NCBI GenBank assembly: GCA_037179385.1
Contig: CM074180.1
Location: 29,059,455 to 29,123,454 of the forward strand
DNA: 64,000 nucleotides
From: Holothuria scabra
Taxonomy: Eukaryota; Echinodermata; Holothuroidea; Aspidochirotida; Holothuriidae
Direction: 5' to 3'
In this document: positions 48,554 through 61,963 of the stretch, in pieces
How positions within the stretch are numbered: the first letter of the stretch is position 1
Layout: each line of letters opens with the position of its first letter
Position numbers and translations under genes: made by a program
Notes under the pieces: model-generated
The model's database searches: none
What the model was told of the DNA's origin: nothing
Seen by the model: the letters and a program-made list of their open reading frames with translations, nothing else

Positions 48554-49110
48554 CCTACTTACCTCACCTGTTCCACAAATGGACTGTTCCATTTACCGCA
48601 GAATACTAACTGGCAATGTCTTCTGTAAGTGGCGCTATAGCCCAATAGGAACCATCCCTGAACACACCCTTGCTTCATTGCCAGCGGAATGCTAAAGTCA
48701 CATTTAATTAGCTCTCTCGTTTTTTCATCTTTTTGGATTTTCCTTTGGACTTCTTTTTGGGTGCAGGAAGTTCGTTATCATCTCTGGATCGTTTTCATTG
48801 GTTCATCTGACCAGTGTGTTAAGTAAGATCTTTCCTTTAGAGGTTTTTCGGGGGCCTTTTTCTGGTTACTTTGTTAGCCGTTTTTCGTAGCGTAGGCTTC
48901 TTGCCTAGCGTGAGTTTGTTAGGCCGCCGGCCTATCGTACCTCTTTGCTGGTTTAGCCTCCCGTTTTTCCCCCTTCGGTTCCGTTAGCCATGCGGCAGAC
49001 CGGTTCTGGGTGTTGTTGGTTATTCTCTCTCTCTTCCTGCCATTTTGATGTTTATGTTTGATATACGGTAAATGGAACAGTCCATTTGTGGAACAGGTGA
49101 GGTAAGTAGG
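48554..49110. mobile_element. 557-bp element with 45-bp perfect inverted termini
   Basis: The left arm 48554-48598 begins 'cctacttacctcacctgttc' and its exact reverse complement ends the element at 49066-49110. The interior is GC-richer ('taggccgccggcctatcg', 'ccgtttttcccccttcggtt') and has no ORF of note. Perfect arms of this length suggest recent mobility or gene conversion. Flanking target duplication is not obvious. Each terminus carries AGGTAAGT, a consensus splice donor, directed outward. Confidence 0.75.
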
Positions 49111-51290
49111 GTTCGTAGATTCACAAACCACAGGTAAGTTTTGTTGATTTTAGCAAAGTGATAGATCAAAGAAGTCAATAAAATCTTATCAAATAAAATA
49201 TGTCTCTTTAGTTTTTATGGAATAATGCCCAAGTTCTTTTGTTACAGTTTGTTAATTTTAAGTAAAAGAAATCTGATGTGAAAAAATACATTGCACGAGT
49301 GTTTAATTTTCATGGAATGAAGTCCCAAGTTCTATTGTTACAGTTTATTAATATTGAGTACAGATTTTTCTAAACTATGAATGAAACCCTTTTGCCTAGA
49401 TGTTTTCTTTGTCAGTGTTTATGGAATACTTGAACTTAGGAATGTGTTTGCTGTAATTATGTGGATCTGGAAATTTTGGGCATTTTACAGTATTTAGTCA
49501 AGGCATAATGTTAATTTTTTTTCAAGGGAGTTTTTAATCTTCTTCCCCTTTCACAGTATCTGAAAAATGTTGTGTGGACACTGCAGTGGCTTGTAAATCA
49601 ATGCAGCCCATGACCTTCAAAAAATGATGAAACAAATAGCAGACCCCACACTTTATTGTCATCACACACAATAATGGTCAAACTGGTCAAGTTGAGATTT
49701 GCTCAACGAAAGGTTCAGTAATTTTAGTAGTTTTAAGCCACACTAGAATTGTACTGTAACAGGTCAGTTTGTTCTTTTTCCAGAGAAGTTGATTTTAATA
49801 AATATGTACTGTACTGGATGATAGAAACGTGGTGAGCCAGTGGGGTAGTCAAACTTACTCTAGTACAGTACTGTACAGGTTCCCTTTTGGCACAGCTCAA
49901 TGACTTCACCAGCTGAGAGAACTAACAAAAGTCTGGCCAGGTTCACAAGTTCTTTGTGTACTTTTGTGTGGGCAAGAAAGCTGATACAGCATTTTCTGCA
50001 ATCTATAAAACAATAGGTAAAACCCAGTTGTAAATATTGTATGACAATCACCCTTCATTAATTGCCAACGTCAGTGGTTTTATTGGAATTTTGCATCATT
50101 CAAGATGTATTTTGTAGTCTATGACAGATACACAGTGAAGAATGCCTTAAAGGAAAGTGAAATGGTCCATTCAGCAGAATTCACAAAACTCCCTGGTTTG
50201 GGAGTCTGTGAGGGATGATACCTACAGTACCTCCTATCACCCTATGTGTACCATAATTTTGATTGTCCATAGAACAACCTACAAAATTTTGCAATTTGGT
50301 AGTCCAACAGAAATGCAACTTTAACATAGATGCAAGGATGACTGCTATCATCCTAAACTGCTTGCATACTGTACAATGAAATTGTTGATCCTGTCAGTGG
50401 TTGTAGGTTTTCTGATACATGTATGTTAAAAGAGGCATACAATCTTACTTAATGTCTACTACTCCCCTATTAATATGGTTGGACGTCTTACTCCAGTGGG
50501 TAAACAGACTACTCCTCTGAAACCCCTTCCTTTTTTTTCTTTTTGAGACAAAAAAAAAAATAGTTAAACTTAGATTTAACGCACTCCCAGTCCACAAACA
50601 TGCAGTTCATAAACTCCAATGAATGGCTGATTTGAATGATTTGTCTGATAGCAGCAATAAGGTGGGTATAGGCTTAAAGGTTTCCACCTGCTATTTACCA
50701 CTATTTACCATAGGTCGTTTTCTTACTGTAATTTGTTAGTATTGTATTCAGTTGCACAGTTGATTGTTGTAAACAGAAAAAATAGTTGAATTAAATCTTG
50801 ACTGCTGCATTTACTACATACCTGTAGTTGATCCAGATCAGGAAACTTATGTACAGTATGTGGTACTGGCATAGTTGATTGCACTGACTGGTCACTTTAC
50901 ATCAGCACACGGAGTAGGGTATAGGGTTAAGTTATGGTGTACTGTAGAAGCTACTGTAAAATGTGTAGCCTTGATCAGTTCAATTTACAGACCATGTACA
51001 GGAAACATTTTTACTCGGATAAAAATGTTAATTTCTTTAAAAGATGAGATAATGACAGTTATGTTCACATTCATAGAAGAATGGTAAACCTATTCTTTAA
51101 CTTGTGCAGAGGAGGGTACACTTCATGATTGTGACAAGGATAATCACTCTCATTAAAAAAAAAAGATAAAAAAAAAGAAAAAAAAAAGAAAGACAGAAAT
51201 GAAAGAAAGGATTGGAAACAGAAACAAAGGATGAAAAAAGAAAAAAAAAAAACCAAGAAAGAAGTGGTATATTGCTTTCTGAAGAAGAGA
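49111..51290. other. gene-free stretch ending in a purine-rich tract
   Basis: No feature is recognised up to about 51148. From there to about 51255 the plus strand is an A/G-rich tract (runs of 'aaaaaaag' and 'gaaagaaag'). Confidence 0.5.
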
Positions 51291-51299
51291 ACTGTACAT

Positions 51300-51530
51300 T
51301 CACATCGCAGACATATACTTACCCCTTGCTACATAGTAAGCTGTTTGCTTAGGGACCTCACTGGGCTCCAGATCCATGAGGACAAGTCAAGGGTCGATCA
51401 AGGCGATATGGGGGAGCTGTGCAAGAACTATTCCGGGCGGTGCGCGGGGATTTGTGCAATTTAGATGTAGCAAGGGGTAAGTATAGTCGCTCGTGAATAC
51501 ACCCACCAGGAAGGTGGGGGGAAACACTGT
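51300..51530. repeat. foldback repeat, copy 1
   Basis: Arms 'tatacttaccccttgctaca' (from 51314) and its reverse complement 'tgtagcaaggggtaagtata' (ending 51485) enclose ~130 bp. The outer part 'cagacatatacttac' and 'gtatagtcgctcgtgaatac', 'caccaggaaggtggggg' recur at 59598-59790. Minus-strand frames crossing it are not considered genes. Confidence 0.72.
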
Positions 51531-52821
51531 TATTGGCTTTAGTTAGCACTTCCAGAAAAATATGCACACACGAAGGTACTTTACTACCAGAAAAGTATTC
51601 GCATACTGGGATACCCTAGCAAGTTGGTTAATTAATATGAACTTAACATGGAACAAACTAACTTGTTTTTTGAGAGTGCTGTACTGCATGTTTGTCATCA
51701 GCCCTTAATTTGGTTCCTATCATACCCTTTAGTATAAAATTCATCACTTCTTGGTCTTTCTGATCCCATGAAGTGAAAATACAGAGCCCTTGTTAAGAGC
51801 TTATTTTGAGACTGAGTTTCCCCCCTCCCCAAAATGTGACATCAATACCTACACAACTAAAGTTCCACTTCAGATGGTTTTTACTAAAGTAGTTCTGCTA
51901 ACCTTACCTATCATTTTTTCCATGAGTATGCCTGTAGTATATACTGAGTAAGTACTGTAAAATGCATAGCACGAAGACCTTCCTTATTTGACCTACATAG
52001 GATGCATGACACTCTTTTCCCAAGAACTCGCATAAAAACTTTAGTCTAATAATTGCTCGTATGGAATTTTAGGACCCAACGGGTATCAATTTGAAAATGT
52101 CATACTAATTAATGATTCGATTCTTGTCTTGATTTTGTGGCCGATAAATTACAGTCAATTGACCCTGAATTTATACTTCGATTCTATCCCTAACAAAAAC
52201 AATGTTTAGCTGAATTTCAAAACAACTGGCATTGCTTGTATTTTTGTGCTGGCTCCTCTTGCATGAAGTTACCACCAGTCAATCTGACATATATATGCTC
52301 AGTATTAGTGACATCATCATGTTTCTATGGCTACAGATGTAAGCTAGGTAACTGTCACTAATGTATATAGATGGCAAAGCAGTTTTATGTGGCAGAATTC
52401 ATATTGCCGCTGTTGAGACTCTCAAAATGACTTGTAGAAACCAGAGTTGTAAGATTACAGCAACCATTTCAATGGCATTAAGGATGAAGTATAATATACT
52501 GTGATATATCTATTGAAATCAGTTGCACAATGTACTTTACCAGCATCAGTTCAAAAATGCAATGGTACAGACTATGATCCTTTGATTTTTCAGTTGAGTT
52601 GTATCAATTTCAGTAGGCTAGATACTAACAGTGTTTCCATCAAGGAAGGTAAGGGAGATTTATTCCCCTTCACAGAAGAAGAATGGTAATTACCCCCTCC
52701 TTTTCATGTCCATAAAAATGAAAAGATGTCAGTATCTTGGTTTCTTATTTAAGGAGAGGACACTTCTTCAGCAATGCTTGAACTTTAAAACCTTCAGATT
52801 GCACCTTATAGGGACCTTTAA

Positions 52822-53108
52822 AGGGCCAAACCTCTCATCCCAAACTACAATTTTGGTACAGGGGTACCAAAATTCTCAATTGGCTCAGCTCTTTGATTGA
52901 CAGCTAATTCAAACAATGCAGAGTACCAAAGCTTACATTACACAGCACGAAGGGTACTGGGAGTGTTTTGTTTAGTTTTTTCTATACTCACCTTGAAGCA
53001 ATAAACTGAGATTGTATCTGGATGAGGGTGACTTTCAGACAATTGCGGGAGGGGCTTAAGTAAGAAGGTTAGGAGAATTGGTACTGTTGGGGTGAGAGAA
53101 CTGAGCCT
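52822..53108 (+). mobile_element. TTAA MITE, full copy
   Basis: TTAA (52818-52821) precedes 'agggccaaacctctcatccc'. Landmarks are 'cagctctttgattgacagct', 'ctcaccttgaagcaataaac' and 'aattgcgggaggggctta'. It ends 'ggggtgagagaactgag' and 'cct' followed by TTAG. Confidence 0.85.
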
Positions 53109-56100
53109 TTAGTGAGTTATTTCCCCCCTGAACCCACCTGTAACTTTGACCGAGGGCAGCATAAGTTTGGATGCTGGGTTTGGCAGGATTGAATCCCCCC
53201 CCCCCCCCTTTTATGAGTTGCTGGTTGAATCCCTGCATTGTTTTCCAAAGATGTTAGGAGAGAGCCTTTTTCTAACTGGGCAGTATGTTCAGTTGGGCAC
53301 AGGAGTGGCTTGGCTATAAGTGCCAGTTAATAGGTAAATGACTCTGGCCCTCAATACCAACCTAATTGCTGTGGCCCTTGTTCAGAAAAATTTTGCCTAC
53401 TCCAAACAGATGTCACCAAAGGTGTAGTAGTCTCCATTGTTCATCCCAAAAGTCAAATCAGTCACGGGAAGCTAATAACAGCATACTACACTAGGACATG
53501 TGAAGAATGTTACAGTGATGTATGTTGTGCAAAGTGAGCTTACAGTATCCCAATGCATACATACATCACTTTTTACTGACAGACATCTGAATCCTCTTTT
53601 GCCAAAATTAATGGTACGAAATGCTTTCCCAGCAGCTAGAGATGACAGCAGATCGATAGTATGTGCTCTCAAAGTTGGCCTATATTTCATGATCAGTTTT
53701 CATCATGATAGTAAATTGGGTAAAGTAATAAGGTTAAGAATTTCTTAATTCAGTCAATTTCAGTAGCCTTAATATTGGAAAGTTCAAAGTCTCCAACTTG
53801 TTTAAAAGAGGAAAGCTCCAAGGTCACATTGGTGCTCTCAGTGTTTCTCTCAATGTGTTACTTGGCTTACACTGTGGTGTACTGTATGATCTCTATATTT
53901 ATCGGTTTAAATATCATGTCATCTGCAGTTGTACTATAATGCCTCAATGCTACAACAATCCTACCCTGTTTCTTTGAAATATCCATTTGCTTGTGGGTGT
54001 GATTACAAGAGTGGTGGTAATAGAAGCCGTTTTCTGGGTAGGAGGTATATTTTTACTCGTGTGTGCTCTAGCAGGTAATAAATGGCTGGGTAGATCTGTG
54101 ATTAATGTAGACGGTTGGAAATTGTATATTTTGTCTGATATTGTGGGATTGCCTTGCTTTTTTGTTGCTCACACTGTGCTTTGGGGTTAAATTTATAACA
54201 TGGGAACATACTTAGGCGCATACAGTATCTCCAGGACTTGTACTGCATAATGTTCCTAAAACAGGCAGTTACACAAACCAACACATATGCATTTTGTTTT
54301 GGTAATTAGTTCCATATGTTTTATTATGTTCTGGGCTAATATACTTAGATACAGGTACAAAGATAGCCTGAAAAATTTCAACATTCTCCCTTGAGCAATT
54401 TTGAAAAATATTTCTCTGCACTGTAGGTCCTATGGAAAATATAGTGGGCGAACATTGAAACACGTCAAGAAAAATAACAGGTGTATCACATTAACATACA
54501 AAATAGAAATGGCTATTTTCCAGAAAGTTAATTATTTTCAAACTTTGTGACATTTTCTGAGGATTATATGTAGCTATGCTTAATAACTATCCCATTGGTG
54601 GCATTTTTTGATCAATATTAGGCTTGGGAGACCATCCTAGGAAAATACCAAAAATTATATCTACATCATGAACTTTCTGAAAAATAGCCATTTTTAGCTC
54701 TCACACATTACTCTGTGAGCTTATAGAGTCAGGCAGATGTTGCCAACTTTTGCAAATGTTTTCAGCTTTTTTTCAAGTACTTTGCTCAGGCATTTGTCCT
54801 TACATTGGCAGTCAAAATGGATATTTTGCTTGCTATTTTAAAAAACTAAACTATATCAAACAGATGTAGAATTACAAGTAATTTTCTTGAAATATCTATT
54901 GCCATTTTTAGTGACGTCATCAAATGTCCCCAAGCACTTAGCTCACACAATGATTTGACACAGTGTACGGCAACGCACACAATCATAGCCAGCATTTGCT
55001 TCCACACTGTACTGCAACAAGCAAATCACACCTACCACATAGAGCCTAACAAGCACTACAGCAAAAAAGGTCAACGGAGGGACAAACAAAAATTTCACCT
55101 ATAAAACTGGTTAACCCAAATTAGCCAATCTTGATGAAAAATGGGTCACTTTTACTTAAACTTATTTTAGAACAATCAATTATTTATAGGGGGTTCAAAT
55201 ACTGAACAGCAGTTGTTTTCGAACACGTGCTTCACAGAGTGGCCGCTGCAATGCATATGAAACTCACGAGTTTTTTAATGTTAAAACTAACAGGTGGGCT
55301 GTGTGTTTTATGTACCGTGACAGAACTATACCGATTCAGACATTGGTCAAAATTCTTTACCTGGTAAGTCTTATACTGATTGTAGCGCTACTTATCAGGT
55401 AAGTCCTGTACCTGGTACAAGTGGCTACTGATAACTAACATTATATCGTAAAGGTACACAAGCATTAGCATTAGCTATCAATGACAACAGACAGGCCAAT
55501 TGCTAGCAGTCCTATGAGTACAGTTGTATACAATGAATGGTACAAACTGTAGTTGTTTCTTTCAGTTTGAGTAAAAGAAAAATTGAGAAATCATTCAGGA
55601 TCGTCCCAAGAGTTGGCATTGCAAAATAGGCCTATTGTATACAATCGCAACTTGAATTTTTGTCAGGAAAGGGAGCTGGCATTTCAATCGGCGGGCATTG
55701 TTAGATTTCAAGGGTAAACAGGAGGCCGATGGGTTACTACTTTCAAAGGGTTTAACCTAAAACGAAATTCATGTAAAACACCTTTTTTTTTTTACAAGTG
55801 TTTATTCAAATCTTCAAATGGTCTTGCTGCAACAGAAGAGAAAGCAGTAGGAAAATTCTGTGGCGATGAAACGGCACAGAGACTCGTATGTTGAGGAAGG
55901 TTGGGAATGTTTGATAGAAGTCTACTATGTTAAGTACCTGTTTTGCCAAATTTTCAGGTATTACCTGGTAATACCTCTCCTAAGAGGATTGATTGATCAA
56001 ACCTCAGCAAGAAAAGTTGGGTCCCACAATATTTATTTAGTTGGATGAGATTTTATGACACACCAACACATATGTGTAATACAGAATCTGTCAACTCCAT

Positions 56101-56712
56101 AAAACATCAAAGATAAAATGTATTTTTCCAGTATGGTTCAAGTTCAAATTTGAATTACCTTTGGTCACCTCCTGCAACATGGAAAAATACTGTGGGGGTT
56201 TTCTACAACCTCAGCAAAAGGGGACAATGTTAAATAAATTGTATCAAAAAGGGGACAATTGTAACAAGGGCCTATTTTAAGTTATTGTGTGAGCTACAGC
56301 AGAATTTCTGCTCTAATCATGTTGTATGTTGATGTGTTACACCTGTTATTTTTCTTGATATATGTCAATGTTGGCCCCTTACATTTTCCATCTCCCCTGT
56401 AGTTTTTTTTTTTTTCAAGATTGAGGTAGCATGCTAAAAATTTTTAGGCTATGTCTATGCATCTATTAGATAGCCATGAACGTAATAAAACACATGAAAA
56501 TAACATAAAATGGAAATTAATCCTTATGTGATGCTACTGTGTTGGTTTACTGTGTAATTGCCCAAATACACAGTGGCTATGAAGCATTTATGCACACTAT
56601 GTGGTTGAAAGCTTCCTTCTTGTGTGAAGACCATCAGGGTCATGTAGCACAATTACATCCCTGGGATATGGAAGATACAGTTTAGGCCTTCAGATATTTA
56701 TGTTTGCATTTA
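53109..56712. other. gene-free stretch with an inverted repeat at 54505-54695
   Basis: Contains a C-homopolymer run at about 53197. 'atggctattttccagaaag' (about 54510) and the near reverse complement 'ctttctgaaaaatagccat' (about 54673) form arms of roughly 22 bp around a ~140-bp interior, perhaps a foldback element. The 1555-1735 repeat reappears at 56040-56200. No gene recognised. Confidence 0.5.
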
Positions 56713-57004
56713 GAGGCAATCAGCTCTCACCCCAAACTGCAATTTTCCTAGTAGTCCACAGACTACAATTGCCACACTCTTGATTGACAGCAAGTTCAAA
56801 AAATGCTGAGTCCTGTAGCTCATACTGCACAGCATGTACTGCACTGAGAGTATTTTGATCTACACTTTGGGGTCTTACACACCCTTAAGTAATAAACTGA
56901 GATTGTGTCTGGATGTGGATGAATTTCAGACAGTTGTGGGAGGGGATTATGTCAGTAGCTTTAATAGGAAAATTGGAACTATTTGGGTTGGGAGGATTGG
57001 GCCT
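56713..57004 (+). mobile_element. TTAA MITE, full copy
   Basis: Left flank TTAG, right flank TTAA (57005-57008). Landmarks 'ctctcaccccaaactgcaat', 'cttgattgacagcaagttca', 'aagtaataaactgagattgt' and 'agttgtgggaggggatta' are in the family order. Confidence 0.82.
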
Positions 57005-57282
57005 TTAACTAGACCAAGATACTTGTCAGGGATCACAGATAGATGAAGTGACTGTGTACACAATTGTCATGATCTCACAAATGTTCTTTCAGATCTCTCT
57101 AACCCCCTACCTGCAAAAACAAGAAGTTTTTGCATATGGGATAGATTAATCTTTAAACATCTTGCAAGCCAACATACTTCCCTGTTTTCTCTTCACCAAA
57201 GCATCTGTTTTGACATGTGTCGTTCTGTACCTTTTGTACCAAAATGAGAACGGCACTTCATTTTGCATTTACTCATGTCCTA

Positions 57283-57510
57283 AAGAGGCTTCATGGTCAA
57301 GCAGTGAGAGCATCTGACTTGCAGCCTGGAGGTCTGGAGTTGGATCCCTGGTTATACCAAAGACTTAAAAAATGGAACTTGCCATTGTGCTTGGTGTTCA
57401 GCATAACCAGTAGGATAGGGAAAACATAAGCCGTAGATGGAAAAACAATTGATTAAAGGCAGTGACAGAGTCAGCTTAAACCAGTTGGTCAAAAACTGAG
57501 CCATAAAATG
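57283..57510 (+). mobile_element. tRNA-derived SINE
   Basis: Head with A-box 'catggtcaagcagtgagagc' and B-box 'ggtctggagttggatccc', body 'accaaagacttaaaaaatgg', 'ttgtgcttggtgttcagcat' and tail 'aaaactgagccataaaatg'. Same family as 26518-26755, opposite strand. Confidence 0.8.
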
Positions 57511-57734
57511 TCATTTATCAAACTTTACTAGTTTCCTGGTCAGAGCCATTTTTAGGCTTTCCTCAGAAGTACTGTAGCTGAGGGACTGGAGGTTGGCATC
57601 TTTCCAATGATTTGTCACAGTATATTCAAAGTACTGCACCTGACCAACCTGAGAAAAGTGAAAAAAAAAAAAACAGAAACACAGTGCAAATAATTTAAGG
57701 AATAATCTAAAACTTAAACATTACTCTTGACATT

Positions 57735-58050
57735 TCACAAACACAGGACATACCCGTATTCAATGGCCTACGAGGTACACAGAACTGTTCCCTGTAAGGA
57801 AATGGTTGGAATTCCCCTTAAGCCGTTTAAGTCATGCGGCATGTGAATGCCGCTAGCGAGGGCGGGCTCTTGCACATCACGTGAGAGAGCTCATTGCAGT
57901 GTCCAAATTTTCGGGTACTGTAGCTACGCCAGTTACGAGCTCCTCGTGAGCGAGGAAAGACGTGCGAGGCTTCAGCTCTCGTGAGCGGCTTGTACCCCAC
58001 AAGGTATCGTTTACAGGCTCTTACACATACACACACACACAAAAAAAACT
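57735..58050. repeat. ~280-bp dispersed unit plus (CA)n, copy 3
   Basis: Closest match to 15740-16040: 'gacatacccgtattcaatgg', 'ggaaatggttggaattcccc', 'tgtagctacgccagttacga', 'cttcagctctcgtgagcggc', ending in a short (AC)n. Here no half-site array precedes it, so the unit can exist without the array. Confidence 0.8.
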
Positions 58051-59597
58051 TCACTAATCTATTGCACCCCTAATTGCCTCCTTTATTGTAGGCCAAATTC
58101 TTTTTTACCTGCTGTTAGTCCTCTGCAGGTTGCTTTATTCAGCACTGTGGAGAACGGCTGACACCCAATAGAGAGCATCCAATCTAGTCCTTTTTCTAGT
58201 GTCTTTCCCAAGGACTCGACTCAAGTCTTTTTTGTATTGCATGTGGAGCATCTATGCACCAAGATGCACCACACCCTCATAAAATTCAAAACTTCTTTGT
58301 TTCTGTTGGCTGTGATGACCATAAACCCCCTCTTCAGCTTCCTAGACACCTCTGTGCTGCTAAAGCCACCGGCCCTTATCCACTCTGCTATTATAACCAT
58401 GTTTCATATCATATTAATGTTGTGGATCTTTAATACTTTTCTTCAACTGAAGAAATTTGTTTTTCAAGGGAAATAGAGTTACACACTGAATTAATGACAA
58501 GATTACTACATTTTGTTTCCAACCAGGCCAGCTAATTGTTACTCACATTCTACTGTACTTTACTTCCTCTTTCAAGATTTAAAAATGAAATTTCGCTCAT
58601 GTTTCTTCTCCCATCCAAAATTAGTCCTGATATTGTTAATCCTTTGGGAATGGAGTTTCAATGCAGGTGACTAACTGTCACAATTAATAGGCACTGAGTG
58701 TGAAACAGAAACATTGACAGACTGTAAGGGAAAGTTTAATTTAATGTCAGCAGGGTGTTTCATAAAATTTATGTATCTTTTCTCTTACAAGTATCAATAA
58801 AATGTAGGACTTTTGATTAAAGTGGTGAAATATTAAGGCAGTGAAGTGTGGTTAAAAGCATACTGTACTGTCATACTGTAGTAAATGTACAGTGCATTCA
58901 CTTGTCAAGGTGCTCAGACTTAATTGTCATGTAAGGCATTGGTGACTGGTAATGTGCTTGGATTGGCATATTATTATGAAGCAATTGGTTTTTCCAAACA
59001 TGCAGTAGATTTATGTTGATGATAATTAAAGAAAAATGACAAATTTGCACATGTTTTACAGTATATTGAAGTGTCTACATTCATCTGCCAACCTGCTGTA
59101 TGCACTTAATTTGGCACAATACCTTTTCACTAACTGCTTTCTAACTTGATAATTCCATATGTACAGTTCTGCATCACTTTCATTAATCCCCCTCCCCCCC
59201 CTCCCCACCAAAAAAAAAAAAAAAAATACTGCCAATCATAATATAGTCTACCAAGGGAATTTGACTGTTTAAAAATTATTTCAAAAGCATATTTGACATA
59301 TTGTTTACTTATTAACACAGGTACAGTATGCTATAATACCTTGGCCTACAGTTTTCACTGTATCTCACAATGGTCTGTGTCAATTTATGTACAGTAACAT
59401 CCTTTAATAAGGAATACTCTTTTCAGAGATGCGTTTCTAGATATTCTGATTTGTAAATATTTTTAGAACTCAGAAGTCTTGCACTGCAAAAATTAATAAA
59501 ACTTGTTTTATTTTTTTCTATCATTTTACATCCCAGTGTCACAATTTTTTTATTACTATTTTCAAAAGTATTCAAAGTCAAAGCTTAATGATTAAAA

Positions 59598-59790
59598 TTC
59601 ACATTGCAGACATTTACTTACAGTACCCCTTGCACTCCAGTCCATGGCATTAGGACAAGCATGTATTCCAAGATGGCAGAATAGGGGCTCAGTGTCAAAA
59701 CTTCTCCTAGCAGTGTGTGGCGGGCTAGGGTGTAGTAAGTATAGTCGCTGTTGAACACACTCACCAGGAAGGTGGGGACATTTTCCAGCA
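59598..59790. repeat. foldback repeat, copy 2
   Basis: Matches 51300-51530 at both edges ('acattgcagacatttactta', 'agtaagtatagtcgctgttg', 'caccaggaaggtgggg') with a different middle. Minus-strand frames of 80 and 61 aa lie within it and are not supported as genes. Confidence 0.68.
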
Positions 59791-60165
59791 GTGAACAAAG
59801 CAAAGTGTGTGATGCTGCAATACAAAGACCTCAAACAGAATACACAGATCTAGTCTACGGTCAGTTATCTTTGTGTATAGTGAGTACTGCAGATTTGGAC
59901 GACACTCGCAAGTAGTGCTGGTCACGTGATATTCAAATGCTGTCTAATTCGATATGGTTGCGTACCATGCACGCATGTTGGTAATATGTGTGAATGAATA
60001 TGATTAATAACCTTTGTGCGAACTTTGAGTTGAGACCATACAGAGACAAATGGTGTAAGTATGCAATAGAACAGCCTCAGAATTACATGCAACTTTCATG
60101 GTCTGTGAACAGAAATACATGGAGTTTAATAAGCAATGCGTCTATCTCACTCCTCCTCCTCACCA

Positions 60166-60380
60166 CCTATTTACATGTGTAATTCCCCAACTTGCCTGCA
60201 AGTCAATCTGGCATAAGACCTATCCTATGGAGCAAAAACCTGTCCTGTTTGAATCCAGGTAAGATGGAGATACAAAGAGGACACCCTCTAGAGGAAAGAG
60301 GGTGTTACTTATCCTGAGGCTAAAAGGTCTTATGCCAGATGGACTTGTAGGCAAGTTGGGGAATTAAATTGGTAAATAGG
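60166..60380. repeat. 215-bp element with 56-bp inverted termini
   Basis: The left arm 60166-60221 ('cctatttacatgtgtaattc', onward to 'ctggcataagacct') and right arm 60325-60380 are reverse complements with about six mismatches. A smaller hairpin ('acaccctct' and 'agagggtgt') sits in the centre. It is probably a foldback MITE. Target duplication not evident. Confidence 0.82.
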
Positions 60381-61659
60381 AGACCTGTGAGTATCAGGGC
60401 TCATAGACTCTGAAACCAACTAAGTTTTGTGGAGTATTTGACATACTTTGCAAAAGAGGGATGTCTAATTTTCCTTTTTCCATTTAGGCCTTTGCAATAT
60501 GTGCAATGTGTAATGCACACACTAATGAAAGCCATGGCTCTGAGCTGCAGTTCATTCTAAATATTTGTAAGTCAGGGACATAGTGATTCAATCAAGAGAT
60601 AGTAGGGTTCATGGTAGTTAGAGAATGGGGAATGGAATGGAAAGGGAGACAAAAGACTGAAAGAAAAATTAATGGATTGCAAAAGTGTTTCTCTTCATTT
60701 TTTGTACATCTCATACAGTACCTGAGTATCATTTCAGAAGTGATCTTTTCAAACAAATACAGTACAGCATTCAGTCAAAGAAAAGGGGCTGGAAAATTTT
60801 GATAAAACCCCTTTGGAAATCTTTTGGAATATATGAGAACCATTTGATATTATCTTTTGAATGGGGATTTTATTTAGCACTTTCCTGAAGCCCCTACTTT
60901 CGACACTTGTGGTTTCACCATGAGTCATGTTGGGGTAGGGAGCTGTAAAATCTGGACACTGCTAGTTAAGGAACTAGACTGAGAGAGTTCCCCGAAATGA
61001 ATGTACAGTAACATCTGGTTTAGCTTTTCATGCCAAAACACATTCAAAATCAAGTCGGTGATGTTGACAGTTCTAGACAGTAGAATGTGTACAGAAGGGC
61101 AAATGTGTGATCCACTATGAAAATTTTGTCCATAAAAATATGTTCCTGGTCAACAGAGAGTTGCTATAGTTTCCAACATCTGCAGAATATAAAGGTAAAT
61201 TTATGTATTAGTGTGAGACTGTGTAGCATAGAGGAGGTATAGTGTGCCCACTTGGTAGGGGTCATTCAGGTCTTGTTGTACACTTGTGCTAATTGTTGTA
61301 ATGCCATACAGTAGGTTGTTGAAGAGGTACAACAGGTTCAGGTACAGTATGCTGTATTTCAATTGGTGGTCCTTAGTGTGTTTTGACTGTTATCATGTTA
61401 GAAAATCACTAAATGTTTAATTGGAAAGTTTTGACAAGTTTGCAATTAATGACATTAATTACCATGCCAATAAAACTAATTTGAATATCATCCAAACTGG
61501 CTAGGCTACAGCACCTACCTACCATTTGTAGTTACACATTTGAAGAACCATCCAAGATAAAAATACAACATTGCATTGAATTAGGGCATAATTTACATGT
61601 ATGCTGGGACTGGTTAGCAAATTTGGTTACTCGCATTGTTTGTATTTGCAAATCATTGA

Positions 61660-61959
61660 AGGCCCTAAGTCCTTTCACCCCAAACTACAATTTTTGTAGC
61701 AGTTCACAGAGTTCACAGAATATCTCCAGCTCTTTGATTTAATGGCAAGTTCAAACAACGCCAAGTAGCAAAACTCATATTACACAGCTTGTACTGTGCT
61801 GAGAGTGTTTTGATTACACATGGGGGTCTTGTATTAATTAAATCACTCTGAAAAATAAACTGAGTTTGTGTCTGAATGAAGATGAATTTCATACAGTTGT
61901 GGGAGGGGCTTACACTCTAAGTATGTTGGTTGGGAAAATTGGAATAGAGGATTAGGCCT
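61660..61959 (+). mobile_element. TTAA MITE, full copy
   Basis: Starts 'aggccctaagtcctttcacc' after TTGA and ends before TTAA at 61960-61963. Landmarks 'gctctttgattta', 'aaaaataaactgagtttgtg' and 'cagttgtgggaggggctta' are in order. Confidence 0.82.
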
Positions 61960-61963
61960 TTAA

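Noticed and set aside
51071..51303. Phe/Ser-rich minus-strand ORFs resembling membrane proteins
   Set aside because: They are translations of the A/G-rich purine tract at 51148-51255.
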